This document shows, piece by piece, positions 1 to 8,348 of a stretch of DNA of 46,899 nucleotides. The position numbers and the translations under genes are program-made. The notes beneath the pieces were generated by a model that did no database searches, was not told the origin of the DNA, and worked only from the letters and a program-made list of their open reading frames with translations. Source of the stretch: an uncultured Porphyromonadaceae bacterium (GTDB taxonomy: Bacteria; Bacteroidota; Bacteroidia; Bacteroidales; Muribaculaceae); contig CAMWSS010000018.1 in assembly GCA_947177035.1 (NCBI GenBank), positions 1 through 46,899 of the forward strand, read 5' to 3'. Numbering within the stretch: position 1 is the stretch's first letter; each line of letters starts with the position of its first letter.

Positions 1-23
1 GGTTGCGATTTTTCTTTTGCCAT
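1..23 (-). CDS. Possible start of a gene running off the left edge
   Basis: On the minus strand an ATG at 23 opens a frame reading Met-Ala-Lys-Glu-Lys-Ser-Gln before the window ends. An in-frame TAG lies three codons upstream, so this ATG would be the first start available. A direct repeat GGTAGTCA / GGTAGTCA (11 bp apart, 27-45) lies just upstream. Too little is present to name a product. A recombinase gene would fit the repeat-rich surroundings, but that is a guess. Confidence 0.25.
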
Positions 24-75
24 TTTTGACTACCAAATGACTACCTGTTGAAAAATTAGCAAAAAGGCACCCCCG

Positions 76-160
76 TTTTTGACCCCCGCCGCCAGGACTT
101 TTAAGGGGTCAATCTTATTATGCCCGAGGGGTCAAATCCCGCGTGCCCGAAGGGGGCAAA
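76..160. repeat. Cluster of GGGGTCAA-like repeats
   Basis: Three direct copies of a GGGGTCAA-like motif lie at about 101-112, 122-136 and 145-160 (the last reads GGGGGCAAA). They are spaced 23-24 bp, or about two helical turns. The second and third copies also share the preceding GCCCGA. An inverted copy (TTTTTGACCCCC) lies at 76-87. One more direct GGGGTCAA at 266-273 covers the ptuB stop codon. The spacing suggests a protein-binding array such as recombinase arm sites or an operator. The stretch 1-269 holds no other recognisable gene. Confidence 0.45.
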
Positions 161-269
161 CTCACGCGCCTTTTCCAACCAGCTCATTTTATTGCAGCGG
201 CAAAGCAACAGAATATTGGAAATCGCATGAGCGGAGAGGTGTCCCCGACAGGTGCGCTGTCGATTGGGG

Positions 270-917
270 TCAATGCAGTTTCCCTGCTTCGTGGAGATAT
301 CTGATAGCGCTGTAAAATTCGCCATGAATGCTGGCTGTCAGGTTTAAATGATGTTCTATTTCAGCAGCATAATCCGCATCATCATCAAGATCTTCAAAAT
401 ATTCGATCATCCGTTTCCGGCTCGCAACTAATTGTGAACTGTCCAAGTTTAGGATCGCCACTGTCAGATTGCCACGCTGATCAACGCCGGCAATGTGTCC
501 GTTGACATCATATTGAAAATGATCAGAACAATCGCATTCGAGAGGTGATACGAGCTGTGCGTCAAAAACGTTGCTTTTTTTATGACCACAGTAATCATCA
601 TTGATTCCGGTGGGCACTCTTCGGCAACAGGCGTGAAGATTGTCGTATACGAGCTGAAGTGGACGAAAGGACGGGTTGCGATTGCGATCTTTAGGCCGGA
701 AGTGCTCGACATGAAAGTCGCCGTTGTCGATACGGGTCTCACAGTAGCAGCACAATCCGTGTTGTTCGGCAATCAGCGAGCTTCGCAATGCCAGTCGTGC
801 TGCGTCGGCACCAGGAAAACCGGCCTCATCTCTAAGATCCTCATATTCCGCATTGGGATAGGAAGATTTCCAATCCGAAAAGGCTGAAGGCTCAGCCTGC
901 TTGACTATATGCTTCAT
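270..917 (-). CDS. ptuB: Septu system HNH nuclease PtuB (TIGR02646-like)
   Basis: A 215-residue HNH-type nuclease, predicted to be the DNA-cleaving effector of a Septu anti-phage pair. Visible motifs are a zinc-knuckle-like Cys-Cys-x-Cys at 56-59, the HNH core His-x-Glu-His with following Phe-Arg-Pro-Lys at 69-75, and a second Cys/His group (Cys97-Cys98, Cys110-Gly-His112). This arrangement is typical of the TIGR02646 / PtuB family, which pairs with an ABC-type ATPase in Septu and in retron Ec78-type systems. The start codon overlaps the ptuA stop by 4 bp (ATGA), so translation is probably coupled. No reverse transcriptase lies nearby, so this looks like stand-alone Septu rather than a retron. 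Its length is normal for the family. Confidence 0.85.
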   Translation of the reverse strand: MKHIVKQAEPSAFSDWKSSYPNAEYEDLRDEAGFPGADAARLALRSSLIAEQHGLCCYCETRIDNGDFHVEHFRPKDRNRNPSFRPLQLVYDNLHACCRRVPTGINDDYCGHKKSNVFDAQLVSPLECDCSDHFQYDVNGHIAGVDQRGNLTVAILNLDSSQLVASRKRMIEYFEDLDDDADYAAEIEHHLNLTASIHGEFYSAIRYLHEAGKLH

Positions 918-2149
918 CTGCCCATCCTTTCCAACCGTTTTCTCATGCGAGGCAATTCGGGGTGTTCGGGCACTTCATTTTGAAGGATATTCAGTTGTCG
1001 ACGGGCTTCGTCGATCTCTCCGCGCATATATGCAGTGTTGAATTGGCGAATAATGTTATCGATCGGCTCCGGAACATCGTGTGACAGGCACATAATGTCG
1101 CCCAACACGATCTCTGACGGCATGCCGTAACCATAGGGGGCTGTGGAGATGTTGCTCTCGGCGTCGATCAGGCGCAGCGATGAAGTCGGCACGCTGTTTA
1201 TCACGTGGGGTGAATGAGTGGAGATGATGAACTGAATGTTGGGGAACGTTCGTCTCAGCGCCATAGCAATCTCGCTCTGCCACTGTGGATGCAGATGCAG
1301 GTCTGCTTCGTCTATGAGCACGATTCCTCCCCCAAGAAGCGGATCTCCAACCGGATTGGCCAGTGACAGGCGGTGGCATAGGTCTCCGACCAGAGCCAGA
1401 TATATTTTTTCGCCGTCGGAGAGCTGTTCGGCATTGAGTTTCTCTCCATTTTTGTAGAGCATCATGGCCAGTGGATGGCGCTCGATCATGAACCTGTCGT
1501 AATCAGGCATAAATTGTGTCATGGCTCTGCGGAATGCATGCAGTCCAGGATGCGCTACCTGACGTCTGGTGCGCACAATCTGCTGATTTTCCCAGTCCTC
1601 ACATGCGCGGAACCACGTGAAAAATCCACGAAAATTTGCAGCGCCATCAAGACATTTGTCGTATGTGTCAAACAATGTGAAATCCCGGCTGCGGGTGCGC
1701 AAAGGGATGTCGAGCACTGTGCGCTTCACGCCGTAATAAGCAAATACGGGGATACAACACGTGTTGATGTTTTCGGCCAGCTCGCTTCTGACAGACGACA
1801 CATATGGCTTGATGGGGCCTAAATCAAATGCGAAGTCCTTGCTTAATCCTGCCTTTGCCTTGCTCGGAATCACCACTTCACCGCCAAGCATCGATCCGAT
1901 TACGCAGCCGCTGCGAGAGTGGTTGTTAACGTCAGAAGGTGAAATGTAATAACCGACTCCACTTTCGTTGCGTATACGGGCGATTATCCAGCTGAGAATA
2001 AGTCTTACTCCGGAAAGGAGAGAAGATTTACCTGCGCCATTTTTGCCGCTGAGCACCGTTATTGATGGATCAAAATTTACGGTGGTTTTGACAAACCGTT
2101 TATAGTTTGTCATATGTAGTCGATCGATACGGATTTGATTGTCCGGCAT
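914..2149 (-). CDS. ptuA: Septu system AAA/ABC-type ATPase PtuA
   Basis: A 411-residue SMC/ABC-like ATPase, predicted to sense infection and control PtuB. It has Walker A (Gly-Lys-Asn-Gly-Ala-Gly-Lys-Ser, about 35-42), a signature-like Leu-Ser-Asp-Gly-Glu-Lys at about 243, Walker B with Asp280-Glu281 followed by Ala-Asp-Leu-His-Leu-His-Pro, and an H-loop His at about 312 (Ser-Thr-His-Ser-Pro). These are the features of the AAA_15/AAA_21-like OLD-family domains found in PtuA. A longer frame continues to 2326, but a good promoter lies inside that extension (2182-2213). I therefore chose the ATG at 2149, which starts 13 codons before the conserved Asn-Tyr-Lys-Arg-Phe. It precedes ptuB with a 4-bp overlap. 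Confidence 0.85.
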   Translation of the reverse strand: MPDNQIRIDRLHMTNYKRFVKTTVNFDPSITVLSGKNGAGKSSLLSGVRLILSWIIARIRNESGVGYYISPSDVNNHSRSGCVIGSMLGGEVVIPSKAKAGLSKDFAFDLGPIKPYVSSVRSELAENINTCCIPVFAYYGVKRTVLDIPLRTRSRDFTLFDTYDKCLDGAANFRGFFTWFRACEDWENQQIVRTRRQVAHPGLHAFRRAMTQFMPDYDRFMIERHPLAMMLYKNGEKLNAEQLSDGEKIYLALVGDLCHRLSLANPVGDPLLGGGIVLIDEADLHLHPQWQSEIAMALRRTFPNIQFIISTHSPHVINSVPTSSLRLIDAESNISTAPYGYGMPSEIVLGDIMCLSHDVPEPIDNIIRQFNTAYMRGEIDEARRQLNILQNEVPEHPELPRMRKRLERMGR

Positions 2150-2181
2150 GGCAAGTGGATTATTAATGAAATTACTACTCA

Positions 2182-2213
2182 CAAAATTAGTAAAATTCCC
2201 TAACCCTGGCAAA
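2182..2213 (-). promoter_or_regulatory. Bacteroidetes-type promoter of ptuAB
   Basis: On the minus strand TTTG (2210-2213), a 20-bp spacer and TAATTTTG (2182-2189) match the Bacteroidetes primary-sigma consensus. Transcription would start near 2174-2176, leaving a leader of about 25 nt to the ptuA ATG at 2149. The rest of the ptuA/tolC divergent gap (2214-2427) shows nothing clear apart from weak AT-rich matches for the plus-strand operon. Confidence 0.7.
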
Positions 2214-2427
2214 AAAACGTGAAATAGTTGAGTTCTGATTGGGTTCGGCGGGAATGTGTTTTGTCGGTTTGGGTGACACGGAGAGAGTGTGCGCGTTGGC
2301 AGGGGAGGTGTCAAATTATTGGACAATTTGTAATTGTGTTGAGCGGGCAGATGGTTGTAGGCCAGCGGTTTGCTGGCGCCAGTGCGGGGCGGCGCTTATA
2401 TTGGTGCAATCATTAACATTTGCAGTC

Positions 2428-3768
2428 ATGATAAGATCCGAAAAACTATATGTGGTGTTGTTGGCATTTTGTTGTGTGGCGTCGTTGGCAGCGAAAGCCG
2501 GTGACGCCTGGAGTGTCGACGACTGCATAAGTTATGCGATAGAGCATAATTATGGTTTGCGGAATAAGCGCCTTGACACCGGAATGGCCGGGGCTGACGT
2601 CGTGTCGGCCTATGGCGACTTTCTCCCTTCGGTGACCGTGGCAGGCAGGGCGGGGAGGCGTCTGGGCCGTTCTGTCGATCCGGCAACCAATCAATATACT
2701 TCGGAGTCATTCTGGGAGAATGCGGTGGGCCTTAATGTGTCGTTGCCGATATTCAATGGGCTTACGCGTTTGAACCGTCTGAAGTTTGCCCGGCTCAACA
2801 AGGCGATCAGCGGGTTTGCTGAAAAAGTGGCGGAAAACGATCTTGCTCTTGAAGTGGCCGAGGCATATTATCGTTGTTGTTTTGATGCAGAAGTCTATGA
2901 ACTCGCAGTGGAGCAGCGGCAACTCGGTGAACGGTATTATGAAAAGATGTCTGAATATGTCGGCCTGGGTCTGCGCCCGCGCAGCGATATTCAGGAGTTG
3001 AGAGCCAGGTTGCAGGCCGACATATATCAGGAGAGGGTCAAGGCCGATAACAGCCTGTTCTCTCTGTCGGCGCTGAAGGAGCTGATGGGCATGGAAGTGG
3101 CTGACACGCTGACGTTATGTCGGGAGACGGAGTCTTTTGAGCCGATCGCCGTCCATGATGTCGTGTTGAGCGGGCTGTATGAGTCGGCCAGAGCTTGTTT
3201 GCCTGAATATCAGATCATGGAGATGAGGCATGAAGCGTCGCGCAGGGCGGTTTCCATTGCAGCCGGAGCTATTTCTCCGTCTGTGAAGCTGGAGTTGGAT
3301 ATCAACACCGGATACTATACTGCCAGAGACCGGAATGGCGTCATGCCATCGTTCAGAACCCAGTTGAGCGACAATCTCAACCGCTATGTGGGCGTCAGCG
3401 TTTCTGTGCCTCTGTTTGACGGATTGTCGCGATATAAAAACATACAGAAAGAAAAAATGCGGCTGCAACAGGTGAGCAACGAGAATGAGAGACAGCGGCT
3501 GTTGCTCACCAGGGATATTTACGACACATATATATCGGCACAGACCGCGGCCGAAGAGTGGTCGTTGGCAAATGAACAGCTTGGCGCGGCGTCGGCTGCA
3601 TGGCATAAAAGCGAAGAAAAGTGGCATGAAGGCTTGATTTCCGGATTTGAACTCATGGAGTCGCGCAATCTGTATATGCAGGCACGCGTGGAAGCGGTGC
3701 GCACGAGTCTGCAATATATGCTGAGAAAAAAGATGATACGTTTTTATCAGACAGGTTCGTTTTTATAG
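2428..3768 (+). CDS. TolC-family outer-membrane efflux protein
   Basis: A 446-residue outer-membrane channel of the TolC/OEP family, the exit duct of a tripartite exporter. A signal peptide (Met-Ile-Arg-Ser-Glu-Lys, then a hydrophobic core) ends near Ala-Lys-Ala-Gly-Asp-Ala. It is followed by the typical Trp-Ser-Val-Asp-Asp-Cys-Ile opening of Bacteroidetes OEP proteins. Two OEP repeats follow, with the motif Val-Gly-Leu-Asn-Val-Ser-Leu-Pro-Ile-Phe-Asn-Gly in the first half and Val-Gly-Val-Ser-Val-Ser-Val-Pro-Leu-Phe-Asp-Gly in the second. The frame is open from 2239, but only the ATG at 2428 gives a signal peptide. The stop abuts the next ATG at 3769, so it is the first gene of a three-gene operon. 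Confidence 0.88.
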   Translation: MIRSEKLYVVLLAFCCVASLAAKAGDAWSVDDCISYAIEHNYGLRNKRLDTGMAGADVVSAYGDFLPSVTVAGRAGRRLGRSVDPATNQYTSESFWENAVGLNVSLPIFNGLTRLNRLKFARLNKAISGFAEKVAENDLALEVAEAYYRCCFDAEVYELAVEQRQLGERYYEKMSEYVGLGLRPRSDIQELRARLQADIYQERVKADNSLFSLSALKELMGMEVADTLTLCRETESFEPIAVHDVVLSGLYESARACLPEYQIMEMRHEASRRAVSIAAGAISPSVKLELDINTGYYTARDRNGVMPSFRTQLSDNLNRYVGVSVSVPLFDGLSRYKNIQKEKMRLQQVSNENERQRLLLTRDIYDTYISAQTAAEEWSLANEQLGAASAAWHKSEEKWHEGLISGFELMESRNLYMQARVEAVRTSLQYMLRKKMIRFYQTGSFL

Positions 3769-5046
3769 ATGTCAACAAACGCGTTTCAAACTGAGTCTAT
3801 GGATAAAAAAATAGAGAGAAAATCAAGGTTTTCCAAAAAGCAGACAGCTGTTTTTGCAGGCGTGGCAATGGTGTTGGCCGCTGCTGTGTGGCTGGTTGCA
3901 GGCCAGTCGGCCTCGACCATGAACGTTGACAGAAACAGCGTCACTATCGCCACTGTTCAGAAGGGCGAGTTCAATGACTATATCCGCGTGGTTGGTCAGG
4001 TGACGCCCGATCGGATCATTTATCTTGACGCCATAGAGGGCGGACGTGTTGAAGAACGCCTGATCGAGGAGGGCGCGGCCGTCAGAGCCGGCGACGTCAT
4101 TCTTCGTCTGAGCAATCCGTTGCTCAATATCGGCATATTGCAGAGCGAGGCCGATCTGGCCTATCAGGAAAATGAACTGCGCAACACCAGGCTGACAATG
4201 GATCAGGAACATCTCAGGCTGCAGCATGACAGGATAGCGATGCAGAAGGAGGTGACGCAAAAGGAGCGCAGATATTTGCAGCACTCACGCCTGCATGAAA
4301 AAGAACTGGTGTCGGACGAAGACTATCTCCGCGCCAAGGAAGATTATGAGGCGGCCGCGGAGCAGATGAAAATTCTTGACCGCCGCATTGAGCGTGATCA
4401 GGCGCTGCGCGACAGGCAGCTTCAGAGCCTCAACGAGAATATTGACAATATGAAAAAGAGTCTGCTGCTTGTTCGCCAGCGCCTTGACAATCTGATGGTC
4501 AAGGCTCCCGTCGACGGTCAGTTGGGCAATATTGAAGCCCAGGTGGGGCAGTCGATCTCCCAGGGCGAGCGTATCGGTCAGATAATCACTCCCGAGCTGA
4601 AGGTCGAGGCCAGAATCGACGAGCACTATGTCGAACGTGTCCATCCTGGACTGCCCGCCGGCTTTGAGCGTGAAGGAAAGCGCTATGGCATGACGATGAC
4701 CAAAGTATATCCCGAAGTGCAGAACGGGCAGTTTCGCACTGACTTGCATTTCGTATCCGACAGACCTGAAAACATACGGTCCGGACAGACATATCATCTT
4801 GATCTTCAGCTTGGCGATCCGGAGGAGGCGATAATGATACCGCGCGGCGGCTTCTATCAGAGCAGCGGCAGCAAATATGTATATGTGGTCGACGAGGGCG
4901 GAACCACCGCCAGGCTGCGCCCTGTGAGGCTTGGCCGTCAGAATCCGACGCATTACGAGGTGCTCGAAGGGCTTTCTCCCGGAGAGAAAGTCATCATTTC
5001 GGGCTATGAATTATTTGGCGACAATCAACGATTAAATTTACGATAA
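3769..5046 (+). CDS. HlyD/RND-type periplasmic adaptor
   Basis: A 425-residue membrane-fusion protein that would link the inner-membrane permease to the TolC-like channel. It has a basic N-terminus, one membrane anchor at about residues 27-45 and a lipoyl/barrel-sandwich half. A long charged coiled coil follows (about 125-235, rich in Glu, Gln, Arg and Leu), then the second lipoyl half (Val-Lys-Ala-Pro-Val-Asp-Gly) and beta-barrel/C-terminal domains. The start ATG directly follows the tolC stop. A second Met at 3799 (Met-Asp-Lys-Lys-Ile) is an equally possible start. It ends 2 bp before the permease gene, which suggests co-transcription. The substrate is not evident. Confidence 0.85.
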   Translation: MSTNAFQTESMDKKIERKSRFSKKQTAVFAGVAMVLAAAVWLVAGQSASTMNVDRNSVTIATVQKGEFNDYIRVVGQVTPDRIIYLDAIEGGRVEERLIEEGAAVRAGDVILRLSNPLLNIGILQSEADLAYQENELRNTRLTMDQEHLRLQHDRIAMQKEVTQKERRYLQHSRLHEKELVSDEDYLRAKEDYEAAAEQMKILDRRIERDQALRDRQLQSLNENIDNMKKSLLLVRQRLDNLMVKAPVDGQLGNIEAQVGQSISQGERIGQIITPELKVEARIDEHYVERVHPGLPAGFEREGKRYGMTMTKVYPEVQNGQFRTDLHFVSDRPENIRSGQTYHLDLQLGDPEEAIMIPRGGFYQSSGSKYVYVVDEGGTTARLRPVRLGRQNPTHYEVLEGLSPGEKVIISGYELFGDNQRLNLR

Positions 5047-5048
5047 CA

Positions 5049-7454
5049 ATGGAATATTTCTCGCAGATCATCAACCGCCGCCGTTCAAAAAAATCACTTG
5101 CGGCACTTAACATTTTCGGCCTTTCTGTCTGTATAGGGGCCGCTCTGATGATACTGTTTTATGTAAGGTTTGAGTTGAGTTATGACACGTTTCACGACGG
5201 CGACAGGATATATCGGGCCGAAAGTCGTCTGTATGAAGGAAATGTGCTGACCGACAGCTGGGCGACGACTTCTTTCGGGCATGGTCCGGTGATGAGTCGC
5301 GAAATTCCCGGCATAGAGCAATATGTGAGAGTGACCGCACAGGATCGCGAGCAGGAGGTGACTTATGGCGACCGCCAGTTTATCGAGGAGCGCTACTGCT
5401 ATACGGAGCCTTCGTTTTTCGATCTGTTTGATTTCCGGATTATCGAGGGCGGCGATGAAAAACAGCTTGAACGCCCGAACACGGTGGTCATTGCCCAGAG
5501 TGCGGCCCGCCGCTATTTCGGGGAGTGCGATCCGGTCGGCAAGATCCTAACGTTCAAGACCCCGACATCTGAACAGCATTTTGAAGTGACCGGAGTGATG
5601 GCCGACATGCCGTATAATTCACATCTGCGATATGACTTCCTGCTGTCGTATGCCACCATACCTGAAGCCAGGCGCGACATCTGGTATATTCATGGCGTTT
5701 ACACCTATCTGCGTCTCGCCCGGGCCATAGCGCCTGAAGAGATTGAAAATGCCTTTGCCTCGATTTCAGCCGATTATCGCACTGCGGCGCTCCGCCACAA
5801 AGACTGGAAAGTGGAACTGATTCCGCTTGAGGATATTCATCTCACTCCGCGCAAATCATATGAAAAAGAGGAAAAGGGCAGTCGCATCGCCATTGACATA
5901 CTTCTGATAATGGCGATCGCGCTGCTGCTTACCGGATGGGTCAACGCACTGAATCTTACCACGGCGCGTTATCTTGAACGGGGCCGTGAATTCGGTCTCC
6001 GCAAAATATTCGGGGCTACAGGCCGTCAGATCATTGCCTATGGTCTGTTGGAATCCTGTCTGGTGAACTTTCTGGCGCTGATGCTGGCGGCTGTGTGGCT
6101 GGCCATATCGCTGCCTTCGGTCTCACGGTTGGTCGGCCGCGATTTCGCATCAGACGTGTTGATGTCGCCCGGATGCTGGGCCATGATTGTTGGCATATTT
6201 CTCACTGGCGTGCTTCTTGTCGGCCTTTATCCTTCGTTTTTAATGACGCGCATCAGGTCAACGGACTGCATGCGTGGAAAAATGCTGCATGGACGCAAAG
6301 GCAGCAACGTGCGCAAATTGCTGATACTTGTGCAGTTTGTGGCTTCATTCATTCTTGTGGCCGGCACTTTCACAGTGGTGATGCAGGTGAACTATATGCA
6401 GAGAGAGAGTTCCGACTCGTTGTTTGACCGCGTGGTGGTGCTGAAATATCCTTCATCCACGGACGATATGCCGGTGCGGATCTCTGATTTCAAGAAGCGT
6501 CTGGAGCAGTCCCCGTCTGTCGGCCGTGTGTCAGTGTCGGGTGCCGTGCCAGGTGTGGAGGTGGCCAACTATTTCACCAACAGGCCATACGGCAGTGACG
6601 TGTCTGAAACCAAACTGATCCAGATGTTTGCCGTGGACTATGATTATCTGACCATCTATGCGCCTGAATTCGTGTGTGGCCGCGGGTTTTCAGAAGATTA
6701 CGGCAACGAATATGACAAAGTGGTGCTCAACGAACAAGCGGTGAAGATTTTGGGCTATTCTTCAGCCGAAGACGCTCTTGGCCGGCAGCTGGCAATGGAA
6801 GTGCTCAAGACTCCGCTTGAAATCATCGGAGTTGTGCGCGACTATCAGCAGCAGTCGTATGCCGAACCATATAAGCCGATCATTTTCTTCCTGAAGGAAC
6901 GGGTGCCGATCATAGCTACCCCCTACATCTCGGTCATGCTCACCTCTGCGGTCACCCCTGAGACCATAGCCGACATTGAGCGTATATACAAGAGTTACTT
7001 TCCGCTGGCTGCCTTCTCCTATTTCAGACTCAGCGACTTCAATCACAACCTCTACAGATCAGACCGCAACTTCAGCCGCATTTTCACCTGCGCCTCGCTG
7101 CTCGCTGTCTTCGTGGCCTGTCTCGGCCTGTGGATCATGACACTCTTCTCGACGATGTCGCGCCTAAAGGAGGTAGGCATCCGAAAAGTGCTCGGCGCCG
7201 ATAAAAAGAGTCTGTTTATGGTTCTGACCAAAGAGCTGGTGACGCTTACCATGATCGCCGCGGCGGTGGGCACCCCTGTGTCGGCGCTTCTGATGAATGA
7301 ATGGCTCAAGAGCTATGCGTTCCACATCACTCCGCCATGGTGGATATATGTCGTGGCCTTCGCGCTCATAACCGCAGTCGGCCTGCTGACGGTTGCCCGT
7401 CAGATATGGCGCGTCATACGCATCAACCCCATAGACATCCTCCGCAATGAATGA
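5049..7454 (+). CDS. MacB/FtsX-type ABC transporter permease
   Basis: An 801-residue permease of the Bacteroidetes MacB_PCD/FtsX class, with two repeats. Each repeat is a membrane helix, a large periplasmic MacB_PCD domain and a three-helix FtsX domain. The first helix is at about 20-40 and the first FtsX block contains Arg-Glu-Phe-Gly-Leu-Arg-Lys-Ile-Phe-Gly-Ala. The second block has Leu-Lys-Glu-Val-Gly-Ile-Arg-Lys-Val-Leu-Gly-Ala near residues 710-725. Both are the coupling motif that contacts an ATPase. No ATP-binding subunit is encoded in this operon or elsewhere in the window, so it must borrow one. The gene is last in the tolC-hlyD-permease operon. Transport of lipids, peptides or drugs is possible. 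Confidence 0.85.
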   Translation: MEYFSQIINRRRSKKSLAALNIFGLSVCIGAALMILFYVRFELSYDTFHDGDRIYRAESRLYEGNVLTDSWATTSFGHGPVMSREIPGIEQYVRVTAQDREQEVTYGDRQFIEERYCYTEPSFFDLFDFRIIEGGDEKQLERPNTVVIAQSAARRYFGECDPVGKILTFKTPTSEQHFEVTGVMADMPYNSHLRYDFLLSYATIPEARRDIWYIHGVYTYLRLARAIAPEEIENAFASISADYRTAALRHKDWKVELIPLEDIHLTPRKSYEKEEKGSRIAIDILLIMAIALLLTGWVNALNLTTARYLERGREFGLRKIFGATGRQIIAYGLLESCLVNFLALMLAAVWLAISLPSVSRLVGRDFASDVLMSPGCWAMIVGIFLTGVLLVGLYPSFLMTRIRSTDCMRGKMLHGRKGSNVRKLLILVQFVASFILVAGTFTVVMQVNYMQRESSDSLFDRVVVLKYPSSTDDMPVRISDFKKRLEQSPSVGRVSVSGAVPGVEVANYFTNRPYGSDVSETKLIQMFAVDYDYLTIYAPEFVCGRGFSEDYGNEYDKVVLNEQAVKILGYSSAEDALGRQLAMEVLKTPLEIIGVVRDYQQQSYAEPYKPIIFFLKERVPIIATPYISVMLTSAVTPETIADIERIYKSYFPLAAFSYFRLSDFNHNLYRSDRNFSRIFTCASLLAVFVACLGLWIMTLFSTMSRLKEVGIRKVLGADKKSLFMVLTKELVTLTMIAAAVGTPVSALLMNEWLKSYAFHITPPWWIYVVAFALITAVGLLTVARQIWRVIRINPIDILRNE

Positions 7455-7466
7455 GACAATTTTGCA

Positions 7467-7493
7467 GTGGCCTGATCCTTTATCGACGGCCAC
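7467..7493. terminator. Weak bidirectional hairpin between convergent genes
   Basis: GTGGCC (7467-7472) pairs with GGCCAC (7488-7493) in the 41-bp gap between the convergent permease and TIGR02757 genes. There is no good T-run on either side, so it may only be a weak or factor-assisted terminator. Confidence 0.3.
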
Positions 7494-7495
7494 CG

Positions 7496-8296
7496 TCAGA
7501 GCGACGGTTCCAGGGTGGAGCCTTTTACCTGCTTTGAGGTCACTCCGATGCCGAACAGGGCGAAATCGAGCAGAGCCGGATCGTCCGGACAGATGGAGCG
7601 CATCTGCTCGGTGATCAGAATGGCTGTGACCTTGTCGTTGGCCGCACGCGAGATCAGTCCGAGCTCACGCGCCACATTGCCCACATGCACGTCCACCGGG
7701 ATATATAGCTGCGCGGGAGTCAGCGATTCCCAGAGGCCAAGGTCGACAATGCCGTCGCGCCTCACGAGCCATCTCAACGCCATGTTGAGGCGCTTGAGTG
7801 CTGTTGTGCGCAGGTTCAGCGGCAGGCAGCGGCTGTCGGTCCGGCCATCGTTGGCTTCGGCAAGCACACCGTTGACAGCCTCGGCCAGTTGCCAGGCCGG
7901 CAGTTCGGCTCCGGCTGCCCCGCAATGGCGGCAAAAATCGTCGAGAGAGCCATGGCGTGAATAGATGGCGTGCAATCCGCGCATCAGATGCTTGAGGTTT
8001 CGGCCGAAAAAGGTGCGGTGGATGTTGACGGCGTCATCGACCTCTTCATAAGCCCTGTCCATCATCCAGGCGTGAGGTTGCGACTCCATCAGACCTGAAA
8101 TCAGGCGGTCGGCGTCACGACAGATCATTCGGCGGTTTCCCCATGCCAGGTGTGCGGCCAGCAGTGCCGCAATCTCGGCGTCGGCCTTTGAGCCGATGAA
8201 TTCGCGCGGAAACCTGACGGGGTCGTCGGCAATGAATTCCGGCGAATTTATGCGATGCGCTTCCGCGAGCAGCAGTTCAGCGATATCTTTATTCAT
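7496..8296 (-). CDS. TIGR02757 (DUF2400) family protein
   Basis: A 266-residue cytoplasmic protein of the TIGR02757/DUF2400 family, which is widespread in Bacteroidetes and epsilonproteobacteria and has no established role. Recognisable stretches are Asp-Pro-Val-Arg-Phe-Pro-Arg-Glu-Phe near residue 25, Trp-Gly-Asn-Arg-Arg near 50, and Pro-Val-Asp-Val-His-Val-Gly-Asn-Val-Ala-Arg-Glu-Leu-Gly-Leu near 200. The last resembles the helix-hairpin-helix/GPD part of base-excision glycosylases in layout, so a DNA-repair-like fold is a reasonable but unproven inference. I chose the ATG at 8296 because the family begins there and a TAATTTTG promoter box lies just upstream at 8305-8312. It is transcribed divergently from the GH110 gene across only 52 bp. 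Confidence 0.75.
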   Translation of the reverse strand: MNKDIAELLLAEAHRINSPEFIADDPVRFPREFIGSKADAEIAALLAAHLAWGNRRMICRDADRLISGLMESQPHAWMMDRAYEEVDDAVNIHRTFFGRNLKHLMRGLHAIYSRHGSLDDFCRHCGAAGAELPAWQLAEAVNGVLAEANDGRTDSRCLPLNLRTTALKRLNMALRWLVRRDGIVDLGLWESLTPAQLYIPVDVHVGNVARELGLISRAANDKVTAILITEQMRSICPDDPALLDFALFGIGVTSKQVKGSTLEPSL

Positions 8297-8304
8297 AATG
8301 GACG

Positions 8305-8312
8305 CAAAATTA
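8305..8312 (-). promoter_or_regulatory. TAATTTTG -7 box of the TIGR02757 gene
   Basis: CAAAATTA on the plus strand reads TAATTTTG on the minus strand, 8 nt before the ATG at 8296. A clear -33 TTTG at the usual 19-20 bp is not present. If used, the transcript would be almost leaderless. Confidence 0.45.
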
Positions 8313-8334
8313 CGCTTTTTTCCTGAAATTTCTT

Positions 8335-8342
8335 TAATTTTG
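8335..8342 (+). promoter_or_regulatory. TAATTTTG -7 box of the GH110 gene
   Basis: TAATTTTG lies 6 nt before the ATG at 8349, so the start site would fall at or next to the start codon. No -33 TTTG at the expected spacing is visible. It mirrors the box at 8305-8312 for the divergent gene. Confidence 0.45.
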
Positions 8343-8348
8343 CAAATC

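Noticed and set aside
270-2326. Retron (Ec78-type) instead of Septu
   Set aside because: No reverse transcriptase or msr/msd-like inverted repeats are visible around ptuAB within the window.
2239-2427. N-terminal extension of the TolC-like protein
   Set aside because: The 63 extra residues are Cys-rich and would bury the signal peptide; the ATG at 2428 is better.
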